A stretch of DNA of 64,000 bases, taken from the NCBI GenBank assembly GCA_033398695.1, contig CM065804.1, positions 34,673,501 to 34,737,500 on the forward strand, given 5' to 3'. Under the pieces are notes generated by a model that saw nothing but the letters and a program-made list of their open reading frames with translations, did no database searches and had not been told where the DNA came from. This stretch comes from Orobanche coerulescens (Eukaryota > Streptophyta > Magnoliopsida > Lamiales > Orobanchaceae). Shown here piece by piece: positions 34,695 through 45,986 of this stretch; the first letter of the stretch is position 1; each line of letters begins with the position of its first letter. The position numbers and the translations under genes are program-made.

Positions 34695-36015
34695 AACCTG
34701 ACCATGCCATTCGGAATGGTCCGTGCCAGGCCGGCAGACTACCGGGACAACCCGGCCGTGCCAATCGGCACGGGTCGTGTCCGGCAGGCAGTTTCGTCCT
34801 GGCTTGATTTTTTCGTGTATTCTAGAAAATTAATCTCCCGCGTATTAAATCGGATTTAATATGATTAATGATTTATGGTATTTCATTTTATAAGGGAGTA
34901 TTGATTGATTAGAATACTTGTTGACGACCGAATTATTTTGAACGTTTTTCATATTACCGGTTATGTGAATTGATTGGATCCATTCTATTTATTGTTTATA
35001 TGTTGATTGGATCAATGTATCTCTACATTGATCCGTTTATATAGTATTTATTGGACGAATGCTTTTGAATGGGGATGTGGTTCATGGACTTAGTTTTGAA
35101 TCGTTCGGTTTTATTCGATTGGGTTGTAAAGGCCGTTTTGAGCCTATTTAATTTACTAGAAATATTTGTATCTAGGATGAAATTTTTCATTGTAAAATTT
35201 ATATGTAATGAAGAAGACCAACGGAAGATCCGTTTGAGAATACGAAGATTCAGGACCGAAGACTTGTAATTAGACTACGAGGTTTTTTGATTCTAGGAAC
35301 GGTCCATGAACTACATGTTGGTAGCAACTAGGTTGTGAATGTTTATTCATATTGTATGAATGCTACAAACGTGCTTAAATGAATTAATGTTCAAAGTGTA
35401 ACATTAAATCGCGAAAATTCTCCCACGACAAATTATTAAGTTTATAAGGTTTCAAGGTTTTCCTTCCCTCCATCGAGCTTTTGGGAAATCGAAATCCAAA
35501 CCGGTTGTGCTATGCTTCCGAGTTATCGGGGTAGTCGTTCGGGGAGGATGGATAAATTACTGGAAGCGCATAGGAAGCCTTCGTTTGGAGCAAATTTTAT
35601 CCCTAGAAACCTGATAGGTTGCCGGATAAGATTCAATTGTGAAACTGATTTGCGTCGATGGTATAAACTTAACTTGTTCATGAACCATAGAAACCGTACA
35701 GGTTGAGGGGAGTGAACAAGGGTAAAAACAAGATCGAATCATCCATTAGATGGAGTGGTGTTGGACACCACTTTATGAAAATTAATAGACTAGAAACCTG
35801 TTCGGTTGCCCTCTATTAAGATTTATAAAGAACTCGATCACCACTATGAAGTAGAGCGAACAATACTTCCGTATCTCACATGGGAGTGTGTTATTCCGAT
35901 AAAAATAGTGAGAGTTGGGTAACAAGAATAGAAAAGACCTTAATTCTATACTCAGATCAAAATTAAACGAGTCACTAATTAATCTATCGTACTTAATGCA
36001 GACATAACTCTCAAT
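34695..36015 (+). other. Non-coding leader of C2 (or unassigned sequence) with hairpins
   Basis: No coding signal and no primer-binding site seen. The first 110 bp hold inverted repeats (CCATTCGGAATGG; CGTGCC-AATC-GGCACG; CCGGG-ACAA-CCCGG) followed by AT-rich sequence. The remainder leads without a visible break into C2 gag, so I read it as leader. A remnant of another element is possible. Confidence 0.5.
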
Positions 36016-37194
36016 ATGACTATAAACCCACTCGCAATTCTACTCGAAAAGAACACCTTGATCGGACCTAACTTTTTGGATTGGCTCCGCAATCTGATGA
36101 TAGTCCTCAGTATAGAGGCACTGGGATACATCTTGGAGACGGCCAATCAGGAAGAGGTTGAAAACCACAAAAAGTGGGTTAAGGATGACGTAAAAGTCCG
36201 TGCTTACATGATGGCTTCTATGTCTAATGATCTTCAGGGAGATCATGAGAAAATGACTTCTGCTAGGCAGATTCTATCTCACTTAACCGAGCTTTATGGT
36301 GAGAACAGTCGAACTGGTAGATATGAGATATCCAAGCAACTGTTCAGTGCAAGGATGAAGGAAGGTGAGAAGGTCGGGGACCACGTCCTCAAAATGATAT
36401 CTATGATTGAGAGATTGGAGGCTCTTGATTTTAATATGGATGCTTCTCTTCAGACCGACATTATCCTACAGTCTCTCCCTGATTCCTTCTCACAGTTTGT
36501 TATGAACTTCAACTGCAATGAAATTGCATGCAACTTAGCAGGGCTAATGAAAAAACTGGTAACCGCTCAGTCTTAGATGAAGACTCCGCGGATGAAGCAG
36601 TTTGCCCTTGTGATTTCTTCTGGATCTCGGAGGTCCAAGAATAAGAAGAAAAAGACCAAGAAGCGGACAGGACCACAAGTCAAGGACCTCAAGGGTAAGG
36701 GCAAGGCCTCGATGGTTCCGAAGAGCAAGAAGAAGGATGCTTGTCTCAAATGCGGTGAGCTGGGCCACTGGGCTATAGACTGTCTGAATCTTCATGGCAC
36801 TTCAGGTACAGAACTTTTAGTTTTAGAAACAAATTATTCTGCTACTATATTTTCTACTTCATGGATACTGGATTCTGGTGCTAGTTCTCATATTTGTACC
36901 TTGAATGAGGATCTGGAACAAAGTAGGAAGCTTGGATCTGGGGAAGTGATGATCACTGTCGGAAGCGGGCATAGTGTCGAGGCAACTGACATAGGATCAC
37001 TTCTTTTGGGTCTAGAATTTGGTTTTGTTCTGACTTTAGAAGATGCACTTCTTTTGACCAAGGGGCATAAAAACATTGTATCCATTGTGGTCATGGATCG
37101 GAAAAGCTTTTCATTTTTCATTGGTGATGGTTCCTGCAAAATTTATTTTAGAAATAAACTAGTGGGCACTGCTACAATGGACTGTATCATCTAA
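36016..37194 (+). pseudogene. gag and protease of element C2
   Basis: gag begins MTINPLAILLEKNTLIGPNF, with FLDWLRNLMIVLSIE, MASMSNDLQGDHE and IILQSLPDSFSQFVMNFNCN, typical of copia gag. A TAG at 36574-36576 interrupts the frame. The knuckle CLKCGELGHWAIDC follows a Lys-rich stretch, then the protease active site SWILDSGASSHIC with catalytic Asp intact. It ends at a stop by 37194. Confidence 0.9.
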
Positions 37195-37394
37195 ACCTCA
37201 GTAACAAAGTCATTGTGAATACTATGACTAGGAAGCATGGTAGGGATGAAACTGATCAAATTTTGAAATGGCATCTTAGACTTGGTCATGTTGCTCAGAC
37301 CAAGGTTTACAAAATGGTAGGGATGGACTTATGGGTCCATTGGGATCGGATCCCTTTCCTACTTGTGAATCTTGTCTTAAAGGCAAAATGACTA
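37195..37394 (+). pseudogene. Integrase zinc finger start (element C2 pol)
   Basis: In a shifted frame: ILKWHLRLGHVAQTKVYKM followed by PTCESCLKGKMT, the HHCC zinc finger of copia integrase. It is cut at 37394 by the LTR of G. Confidence 0.88.
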
Positions 37395-37948
37395 TGTAAC
37401 ACCCCCTAACCTAGCAGCTGAACCGCAAAGGGGTTCGTGCTACTAAGTTGGGGAGTATCACGCTTTTAAACTTTGAAAACCAATAAAAAGGTTGGTAATG
37501 CGAGTACTCAGGAAAATAATGCAAACCGGTATTATTTGTTCAAAACATTACACAACCTTAAGTTTAATACATAAACAAAACCATTACAGAGCGATCTTTA
37601 TTCAAAACAAAACATAGTCTTCCAGCATAGGGGCGAAATAGCTGGGGAATGGCATATGGACAAGTCTCCGGCTGTCAACACTGAAGAAGATAGTCAACTC
37701 CTAAACATGAGCATCATCACCTATATCATAAGAATCTAGTGAGCTAATGGCTCAGTAATATGAGACTTGTGTAATAGAAAAGTGTCATGTATCACATTCA
37801 TCAACAAATAACTACTTTATATATATAGTCATGTTCTTGTAAAATCCTTTCTTTGGGTACCCTGGAAGTGTGATACTCGACTGATAGTGATAGGCCATGG
37901 TTTTCGGAACCTGATCATATAATTGGCCAATAAAAGATGTATACGGGG
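37395..37948 (-). repeat. 3' LTR of G, segment 3 (LTR terminus)
   Basis: Minus-strand LTR end: plus strand TGTAACACCCCCTAACC, the complement of the GGGGGTGTTACA ending seen in element I. It is broken at 37944-37948 (CGGGG) by E and resumes at 42374. Confidence 0.85.
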
Positions 37949-39025
37949 TGTTGTTGCCCAAAATATTTATCCGAAGATTAAATACTGCTGGAATGAACGG
38001 ACAACAAACAACAATTTGCGGGAGCACTTCCGAGAGAATATGAATAAACACAAGATTTTCCGGGTTTGTTAGGCCCGGGCTTGAATACTCTCGCGAGATG
38101 TTATTAATACAAATATTCGTGGATACAAGTATTAATGTGAGAAATCTAAATACAATGAGTGTAAAAAGACTCTGTTAATCCGGCTCTTGAGCGAAGCTCG
38201 GTGTTCTTCCTCCCTGCCGATCGTCTGCTTGATGAGAGAGGCCGAGAGAAGTAAGTACCGAAAGATAGCTGTTGCCAAGAGTTGGAGAAAGCCAAGTGCT
38301 GTGTATTGCTTGTTCAAATGCCGAGAGTTGGACTTCAGAGAGTGAAAAGATTCGGGGGGCTTTTGGCAAGTGCAGGCTGCCTTGTATTTATAGAGGCTGA
38401 GGAGCCTTGTTTCCTAGTGGGCGATCGTCTTCCGGCCAATATAATAATGGGGCGATCGTCCTAAAGGTCACATGGGCAGTCTGCCTAAAGTCCAAGGCTA
38501 CGGCGGCCTAGTCAGGCGGTCGATGAGGAGCCAAAGACGCGTCCGGGGTATCTGTCACATGCGGCCCTACTGACAACTTTCGGCGGGCCTGTCGGCTGGT
38601 GGACGGATGCTGACAGGTTGTGGTCAACGATCCGGGAAATGCGGATCTTGTCTTGGCGCTGCACGTGGGGTCTGTCCTGAGGGTCGGCCTTTGCCGACTG
38701 GATGACCATCGGCTTTGTTCGGCATGATGCGGTCGTCTCTAGCTGGTCACTGAGGGTCGGTCGGCAGGTGCCGAGAGATGATCGTCTGGTCGTCGGGCAC
38801 CAGGAGTCGATCGCCATTTGCCGAGAGATGATCGTATTAGATGTCCATTTCTCGGCATCGGGACTTGTCCTGGGACCTTCGGTCGGCCGATACATCTTGT
38901 CTGCGGAGCTGAGACTAGACCGCCTGGTCGCTGGTCGGCAGTTCTGCCTTGGCTGCTTGGCAATGGCTAGGTCGCCCGATCTCCGAGGCGATCGCCGGTC
39001 GGAGAGTATAATTCTTGACACAACA
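37949..39025 (-). repeat. 3' LTR of element E
   Basis: 1077 bp; plus strand TGTTGTTGCCC to TTGACACAACA. It contains CGATCG palindromes (38422-38427, 38453-38458, and GGCGATCGCC at 38987-38996). TATA on minus strand (CTATAAATA) at 38385-38393. Confidence 0.93.
38385..38393 (-). promoter_or_regulatory. TATA box in E 3' LTR
   Basis: Minus strand CTATAAATA. Upstream in minus sense lie GACGATCGCCC, ATTATTATATT and another GACGATCGCCCC, the order also found in F1. Confidence 0.7.
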
Positions 39026-39038
39026 ATTGCCCCCCAGC
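39026..39038 (-). other. Polypurine tract (element E)
   Basis: Minus strand CTGGGGGGCAAT, directly before the LTR start TGTTGTGTCAAG. Confidence 0.75.
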
Positions 39039-39932
39039 TTGCTCCGATGTTGAAGACACGGGACGAGGTGGTTCTTGCTGGCGATCGTGTAAGATGAGGA
39101 CGGGCGATCCGGTGAGCTGACTTTAGATTCGGACTTGGGCTATCTGGTCAATAGGCTAGCTATCTTTCGGTCTTGTACCTGTAAAAAACAACATTGGTCG
39201 ATCCCTCGTAGAAACTTGATTGTTTCATCGCTGAGGAACCATGCACAGTCGCGGAGTTCGATGGACCGACTCCATGACCGTGTCTTGGTGCGCGAAGACA
39301 TTGAGTGTCTCGTGACTCACTTTATTATGAGGGTCCTCTGTTAGGCTGCGCCTCTCCTCGTATTTAAACGAAGGGTGTGCGGTCTTGGTCTAGAGGAGTC
39401 CTTGCGCGGGGTGCCGTCGGATTAATCAACTCCACCTCCGCGGCTTGTTAGCTCTGCTTCCACCTTGGCCCGCCATGGAGATGGCGAGCCTCGACGGTGT
39501 ACGTTGAGACGGGGGTAGTGGCACGTGTCGCATTGTCCGGGTTCGCCATGTTAGATGATGAACCTTGAGGGCGGGTGATCGTGTCCACTGATTAGTTTTG
39601 GAGGGCCCTCAGACTACGCCGGCCTCGTATTTAAATGAAGGGCAGGCGATCTTGGCCCAAAGGGACCTTGCATGGCTGAAGCAGCCGGTTCCATCGACTA
39701 CCAGGACCATGGCTTGTATGATGTGCGGTGGAGGCGATCTTCATGCCTTAGTCCGTCATGTTAGATGCTGGACTGTAGATGGCGATCGTGTCCTCCGGGT
39801 TGCTGATGTAGCTTGATGATCGGCGATCGGGCTGGAAGACTGGTGATCTTCGCTCGGCAGCCGATCGAATTATTCGTAAGTTGATACTGGCGACCGGGCG
39901 GGAGATCGTCGTTCGGGCGCCGATCGCGCTGT
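39039..39932 (-). other. Non-coding interior of element E
   Basis: No gag-pol homology recognised. It replaces the position of pol in F2 and contains scattered CGATCG motifs (GGCGATCGTG, GGCGATCGGG) like those of the LTR. Longer ORFs here look fortuitous. Confidence 0.6.
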
Positions 39933-41162
39933 TCAAAGGTTGAGAAGAATCCTTTGCCTGGCCAGGAAGTCTGCGGCCTTAGCTCGGAAGATTGCGTAGG
40001 TCGCAGGTTGGTCCTTCGTGAGATGCCTGAACATAGGCGATAGACCATGAAATCCTCCGAGGACCGAGTAGAGGGCGATCTCATCGCTTACGGGCTCGCC
40101 GTTGAGGATGATCTTGTCTACTCGGTCGATGTAGTCCGAGTCAGACTCTTCTTCTCCCTGCCTGATCTGCATCATGCGAAGGGGACCTTCCGGCCGGGCG
40201 ACCCTGGTGGCGAAGTATGCTGTGAAGACGTTCGCCAGCTGGTTAAAGGAGCCGATGGACCTAGGCAGCAATGAGGCATACCACCTGTGGGCGAGGTCGT
40301 CCAGCGTCAGAGGGAACATTCGGCACCTGGTCGCATCTGATGCCCCACACCCGGCCATGTAGATGTTGAACTTGCTTAGGTGTGTTTCGGGGTCCGATCT
40401 CCCCTCGTACAGAGGTGTTTGAGGAGGAGCGATCTTGTGCTGCACGGGGGTGAGCTCGATGTGGACCGCGAGTGGCTCGCCCGGCTCGGCGATCTTGCTC
40501 TTGGTGCCTGCCCCGGATTCCAGGAGCGCCTTCATGTCGTCGAGCTGGCGTTGCATCGCGGCCATCGCCGTGGCTCGGTCACTAGCGGATCGGCTTTGGG
40601 AGCGGGGGCCGAGGCGATCGTGTACCGATCTCCGGACTCCACTGCTGCCGACCTCGGCTATTTGGCGAGGAGGAGCCAAACGGCTGGGCTGCCTTCTGGG
40701 AGTCGGGTAGGCCGAGCTCCTGGTGACGGACTCAAACTCCGTCGTCTCATGGCTGGGGCCAGACTGCCCCGGTCTCCAGGTTGGGTCGCTGCCTAGGCGA
40801 TCGAAAACAGAGCTGCCCCGGCTGGCGAGCGCTTCTTCCTATGGATGGGAGCCTCCTGGCGATCGCTCGGCCAGCAACGCCTTGTGCTTCCATTTGGTCC
40901 TTCGGCGGATGGCCGATGGGGTGACAGCGGGAGGCGCGCCGAGAGCACTCCGTCGCTCCTGTAGGACGGCCATGGCCTTCTCGATCTGTTCCGCGGTTCG
41001 GAACTGATCGAGTGAGAGACTCGGGCCGGCCCCCGGGGGCGGGATCGAGCGTCTCGGACCGCGACGGCTACCTTCCACCATCGGCTGTGGCTCGGACTGA
41101 GACGGAACGAGGCGTCTGGCGGGCTGGCCAGCGGCTTTCTTTGACGCGGAGGCGGAAGACAT
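39933..41162 (-). pseudogene. gag of element E (one in-frame stop)
   Basis: 410-codon frame from the ATG at 41162 (MSSASASKKAAGQPARRL) to the stop at 39933, broken only by TAG at 40839-40841. The N-terminal part has SLSLDQFRTAEQIEKAMAVL and PSAIRRRTKWKHKALL. The Tat gag domain includes PLYEGRSDPETHLSKFNIYM, CRMFPLTLDDLAHRWYASL and YSVLGGFHGLSPMFRHLTKD. It ends shortly after FLARQRI, so it lacks the zinc knuckle present in F2. It would make capsid and could use other Tat elements for reverse transcription (inference). Confidence 0.9.
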
Positions 41163-41270
41163 GACTGAAAGCTTTCTCTGAAGAACAGTAAGTGTTTCTT
41201 CAGGGATATTCCTCGGAGAACAGTGAGTGTTCTTCGAGATGGTAGGAATAAAATTGAGTGTTAGATACGC

Positions 41271-41286
41271 CCTCCTTCTAGCGCCA
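41271..41286 (-). other. Primer-binding site of element E (Tat type)
   Basis: Minus strand TGGCGCTAGAAGGAGG, two bases inside the LTR end. It differs by two bases from the F1/F2 site (TGGCGCTAGAGGAAGG). I do not assign the tRNA. Confidence 0.75.
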
Positions 41287-41288
41287 AT

Positions 41289-42368
41289 TGTTGTTGCGCA
41301 AAATATTTATCCGAAGATTAAATACTGCTGGAATGAACGGACAACAAACAACAATTTGCGGGAGCACTTCCGAGAGAATATGAATAAACACAAGATTTGC
41401 CGGGTTTGTTAGTCCCGGCCTTGAATGCTCTCGCGAGATGTTATTAATACAAATATTCGTGAATACAAGTATTAATGTGAGAAATCTAAATACAATGAGT
41501 GTAAAAAGACTCTGTTAATCCGGCTCTTGAGCGAGGCTCGGTGTTCTTCGTCCCTGCCGATCGTCTGCTTGATGAGAGAGGCCGAGAGAAGTAAGTACCG
41601 AAAGATAGCTGTTGCCAAGAGTTGGAGAAAGCCAAGTGCTGTGTATTGCTTGTTCAAATGCCGAGAGTTGGACTTCAGAGAGTGAAAAGATTCGGGGGGC
41701 TTTTGGCAAGTGCAGGCTGCCTTGTATTTATAGAGGCTGAGGAGCCTTGTTTCCTAGCGGGCGATCGTCTTCCGGTCATTATAATAATGGGGCGATCGTC
41801 CTAAAGGTAACATGGGCAGTTTGCCTAAAGTCCAAGGCTACAGCCGGCAGCTAGCTGTGCGGTCCAATGAGGAGCCAGCACGCGTCCGGGGTATCTGTCA
41901 CATGCGGCCCTACTGACAACTTTCGGCAGGCCTGTCGGCTGGTGGACGGATGCTGACAGGCTGTGGTCAACGATCCGGGAAATGCGGATCTTGTCTTGGC
42001 GCTGCACGTGGGGTCTGTCCTGAGGGTCGGCCTTTGCCGACTGGATGACCATCAGCTTTGTTCGGCATGATGCGGTCATCTCTAGCTGGTCACTGAGGGT
42101 CGGTCGGCAGGTGCCGAGAGATGATCGTCTGGTCGTCGGGCACCAGGATTCGATCGCCATTTGCCGAGAGACGATCGTATTAGATGTCGATTGCTCGGAA
42201 CCGGGACTTGTCATGGGACCTTCGGTCGGCCGATACATCTTGTCTGTGGAGCTGAGACTAGACCGCCTGGTCGCTGGTCGGCAGTTCTGCCTTGGCTGCT
42301 TGGCAATGGCTAGGTCGCCCGATCTTCGAGGCGATCGCCGGTCGGAGAGTATAATTCTTGACACAACA
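41289..42368 (-). repeat. 5' LTR of element E
   Basis: 1080 bp, near-identical by eye to 37949-39025, followed by the CGGGG duplication. Differences include a short altered stretch near 41838-41880. Confidence 0.93.
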
Positions 42369-42373
42369 CGGGG

Positions 42374-43649
42374 ATTCCCATACTGGTTTTTCAACCAATG
42401 GTATTAGCCGTATTCAACCTTTTTCATTTAGTGTGGGTTTACTTGACCGACTTTCAGCCGCAAGTATTTGCCACCATGTGTTGGGTCCGCCGGTCCCCCG
42501 CGTCTCGTGCCTACCCTCCATCAATCAAGTACCATACTTCTTGTTCTTAAACATTCTTTTACATACACATGTTATGCATGATCATTCAATAACAGTCACA
42601 TATGAAAATATCAATCGATATATGATCGTTATGATACAGCAAGGAAAAGCCTCATCTTACCTCAGGTCATGTGCTTGTTGAAGTGAAAAGATCAGTTTCT
42701 ATAGATGGACGTGCTAAAATCCTTGAAGAAAAATCTGAAATCTCTTTGGGGACTTTTATCAAACACCTTGGGAAAACTGTCAGATTTGAGCTTCCTGTTT
42801 GATCGGGATTTTTGTGGCTTTTATAATTTTTGGAAGGGAAATATGTTACGGGCGTTTTAAAGTAGAGGTTCACAGCTTCAAAACGGTATATCATTTGTTG
42901 GAAAATACTTACGTATACATATATGTATAGGAGTCCAAAATCAGCTGAAATTCAACCTTACTCGGACAGCTGGAGGCCTTATCCGGAGAGCTGGCCGAGA
43001 AGCTTCTGTCGCTCGTGACCGACCTTATCCGGACAGCTGGACAGCCTTATCCGGATAGTGGCCGAGAATCTTCTGTCGGTCATGACCGACCTTATTCGGA
43101 CAACTGGACAGCCTTATCCGGATAGTGGCCGAGAAGCTTCTATCGGTCGTGACCGGCACTTGTCAGTCGGCGTGTCCGGCGGTGACCGACAAATGTCCGT
43201 CAACTTGGCTCGGCCGGTTCGACCCCTTCCCGATGTCCAAATTAAATTTTCCAACCTGTTCTGGACTCTTCAGTGTTAAATCTTCGATATGCTCGGAACG
43301 GATTTTCGATAATAATAATAAAATAATTTAATATTATTTTTGCAATATAAGTGTTCTGAAATGAAAATTTTATTGTATCAAATCGTCGAAACTTTTCGAA
43401 ATCACTTTCATAAATTCTAAAATAATCCTTATAATTTATTTTGAAATCTTTTCCTTTTAAAGCCTTCATTTTACTTTAGGAACATATCGGTCCAAGTATT
43501 GGACAACTTGTAAATATCGAGATCGATGATCATTAGCAGAATAAATAGCATTTAAATAAGTCTTTGAATTTTCTAGGGTATTAGAATTATTATTTTTATA
43601 ATAGTTTAGAACGTCGATCTCCTTAATGAGAAACTGAGCTCCTCACTGC
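42374..43649 (-). repeat. 3' LTR of G, segment 2
   Basis: Continues the LTR after E and runs to the ACTGC target of H (43645-43649). No coding signal. It holds a palindrome-rich tandem repeat (42958-43178) with a TATA-like stretch on its 3' side in minus sense (CTATACATATATG, 42918-42930). Confidence 0.8.
42958..43178. repeat. Tandem repeat with palindromes TATCCGGATA and GGTCATGACC (G LTR)
   Basis: Three imperfect copies of a unit of about 70 bp containing CCTTATCCGGA, GTGGCCGAGAAGCTTCT and CGGTCGTGACCGAC. TATCCGGATA and GGTCATGACC are perfect palindromes. The array lies about 30 bp upstream (minus sense) of a TATA-like sequence. Confidence 0.8.
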
Positions 43650-44225
43650 TGTAATATCCGCAAATTCGATTTCCGGTAATTTTATTTTTTTGGCGAGAGT
43701 CCGTTTTGACGACTCGTTTGGAACCATTTCATCATTCTGAGAATTATTAATTATGCACTTTTTGACATCCGAGTTCGTTTTGGTGCCGTTTTGTTGAGTT
43801 CCGTGCTTTTTGGCGACTTTTCCGCACTTGAGTTCGATTCTTGCGAATCTCGTTCGAAACTGCTGTTTCGAGTTTCCCGTAAGTCCGTTTAACTTTGTTA
43901 TACGTGTTGTGAACTTCGGTTTGGTTATTCGATCACGTATCGTGATTTTCGAGAGTTTTGGGCCATTTTGTAATTTACCCAAAGTTGTGGGTATCCGCAT
44001 TCGTAATTATTGTCTTGACTCTTTTTCTTGGTCGCGTGCAATTAATTTTTGCATGGTATTTCATTTCGGTTCGATGTAGTTGTCCGCGAGCATTTCAACA
44101 TGTTCGTTCCGTGCGTTTTCGAAAATCGAGTCGTCGGATCATGACGGTTGAGCACTGGCCGGACAGGTGCGGCAGGCACTGTCGGAAGTGCTGGGCACTG
44201 GCCGGGCAGGAGCGGCAGGAACCGG

Positions 44226-44641
44226 CGTAGCGCGCGCTACTACCGGAAGGCTACGCACGCTAGCTCGGCAGGTGTAGCGCACGCGGCCGACTGGCTAGCG
44301 TACGCTATCGGGCTGGGCAGAGGGGTTACTGGAGTAGTGGACTCGAGGAGAATCGGCAGGTAGCGCACGCTACTGTCGGTCGTGGTGCGTCGGCATGTGT
44401 AGCGCACGCTGTCGGACGACTAGCGTACGTTACCTGGCCGAGCATTTTGGTCCAGAGGGTTCTGGACAGGTTGGCTAGCGCGCGCTAGCGTCCGCGCAGC
44501 GCACGCTATCGGTGTCGGACGAGCAGGTCACGGTCGGAAGGTTTTGTCAGTAGTGTTGGGTTGCGCGGGCCCCGTCCGAAGGTGCTCGGCCAAAGCTGCC
44601 CGTTAGCGCATGCTACCCGGAAGGCTTAGCGCACGCTAATG
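44226..44641. repeat. TAGCGCACGCTA array (H 5' LTR)
   Basis: About eleven motif copies, including the palindromes TAGCGCGCGCTA and TAGCGTACGCTA, ending about 10 bp before the TATA box. They lie in a strongly GC-rich stretch unlike the AT-rich flanks. Confidence 0.9.
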
Positions 44642-44648
44642 CCTACTT

Positions 44649-44657
44649 CTATAAATG
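44649..44657 (+). promoter_or_regulatory. TATA box of H 5' LTR
   Basis: CTATAAATG directly after the motif array, conserved in the 3' LTR at 49710-49718. Confidence 0.75.
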
Positions 44658-45716
44658 TGACAGAGCAGTCGCATTTTCACTCGTTTTTCATTTCCTTTCT
44701 TTTCTGTCCGTGACTGGAGTTTCGAAAGAGGCGAAGCCATGTTGTTGAACAACAAATCCATGAAGTTCTTGAGTTCATATCATTGATTGATCATCCTATA
44801 ACATCCTTTGATCCAGCGAATCAAGGTTAGATTTCTTAGAACGCTATTTTTGGGAAATTTTGGGGTTTTCGGGTTTTTGTCCGATTCGTTCCGTATTGTT
44901 GATTAATCCATGATGGGTATGATTAATCATAGTATTATTCATGTGTTTAACATCATTTAATCCATTGTTCTTCGCCGAATCAAGGTATATTTCTTGATTT
45001 TCTTTCGGGTCGACTTTTTGGGGGATTTGTTCTTGATTTCGTTTTCCATCCGTTTTTGATGAATCAGTTGTTGTTAAATGATGTTGTTAAACATATCATA
45101 TGGATTTAACATCTATATTTCGGTTGGAAATTCCAATTTCATGTTTTGTTGGGGCGATTCGTGTTCTTGGCCGTTTTGGGGGAAACACTTGAACTTTCTT
45201 CATTTGTTCTTTGAATTCAGCGGCTTTGGGTCGTACTTTGGGATTCATTTTCATTGTTATTGTTTTCGTTCGTAGTTTATTGTCGCGGGTTGTCGTTCGG
45301 CGGGTTCGTAGTTGGTTCGAGTCTCCTCACTTCGGTCGATTATCCGCGTTGTGATTATTCGAGGCAAGTACCTTGTCCATACAATTCTTATTTTGTGGAT
45401 ACGATGATTGGTGAATGCTTTAGTATGTTGTTTAATTGTTTGAGTCGAACTTTCAAATGATTTGGTTTAGCCTCGTTAAAGGCTCACTTTCAAAACGCGT
45501 GTGTTTTGTGAATGTTGCGTCTCGTGAATGGTTAAGTGAACCCTATGAATATGCTTGGTGTTGTTGTACTTCGATAACATATATGCGTATATTATCTCAT
45601 TTTGGTACGTTGCGATTTGACAATGGTGTCGTGCCTTGTGTTTGTTGCATTGGGGTGAATTGCTTGGATATCCATGGTGTGACATGTTGATTGTGTGATT
45701 TGTGAATGTATTTCTC

Positions 45717-45986
45717 TCACCTCGGGAGGGTTCGACGGAGCCACGGAGGGAATCCAATGGTTTCGCCCTGGATTCACGAGTGTTGTGTATGTTTGGTGAA
45801 TGTATTCGCTCACCTCGGGTTGGTTCGACGGGGCCACGGCAGGAGTCCAATGGTTTTGCCCTGGATTCACGAGTTAAACTTCACGAGTGTTGTGTATGTT
45901 TGGTGAATGTATTCGCTCACCTCGGGTTGGTTCGACGGGGCCACAACGGGAGTCCAATGATTTTGCCCTAGATTCACGAGTGAAAC
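45717..45986 (+). repeat. Three-copy downstream repeat in H 5' LTR
   Basis: Three copies of a unit of about 80-105 bp: CTCACCTCGGG, GGTTCGACGGGGCCAC, GGGAGTCCAATGG, CCCTGGATTCACGAG. The 3' LTR has four. The unit matches the A/B LTR module (3466-3706) in reverse complement. Confidence 0.88.

Larger units (their letters stand above)
34695..37394 (+). mobile_element. Element C2: Ty1/copia, same family as C1, internal fragment
   Basis: Plus-strand copia fragment between I (left) and G (right): leader, gag, protease and the start of integrase. Its last 64 bp overlap the first bases of C1 (GGGTCCATTGGGATCG) with a few differences, so C1 and C2 are separate copies of one family. Its 5' LTR should lie beyond I's left end and the rest of pol beyond G's right end, both outside the window. 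Confidence 0.88.
37949..42368 (-). mobile_element. Element E: gag-only Tat-like LTR retrotransposon (non-autonomous)
   Basis: 4.4 kb: LTRs of 1077 and 1080 bp and a 2263-bp interior, flanked by the duplication CGGGG (37944-37948 and 42369-42373). The only ORF is a gag close to that of F2. No protease, RT, RNase H or integrase is visible. Orientation is set by gag, the polypurine tract (39026 side) and the primer-binding site (41289 side). It resembles terminal-repeat gag-only plant elements (TR-GAG class). Confidence 0.92.

Noticed and set aside
36016..37394. C2 considered as the missing 5' half of C1.
   Set aside because: C2's end and C1's start overlap by 64 bp with differences, so they are two copies of one family.
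38512..39097. ORFs of 130-190 codons on both strands within the E LTRs (also 41825-42407).
   Set aside because: They lie in LTR sequence with low-complexity GATCG composition, have no domain, and occur on both strands at once.
40380..41007. Plus-strand ORFs opposite the E gag.
   Set aside because: The minus frame is a continuous Tat gag with one stop. The plus ORFs are its GC-rich shadow.
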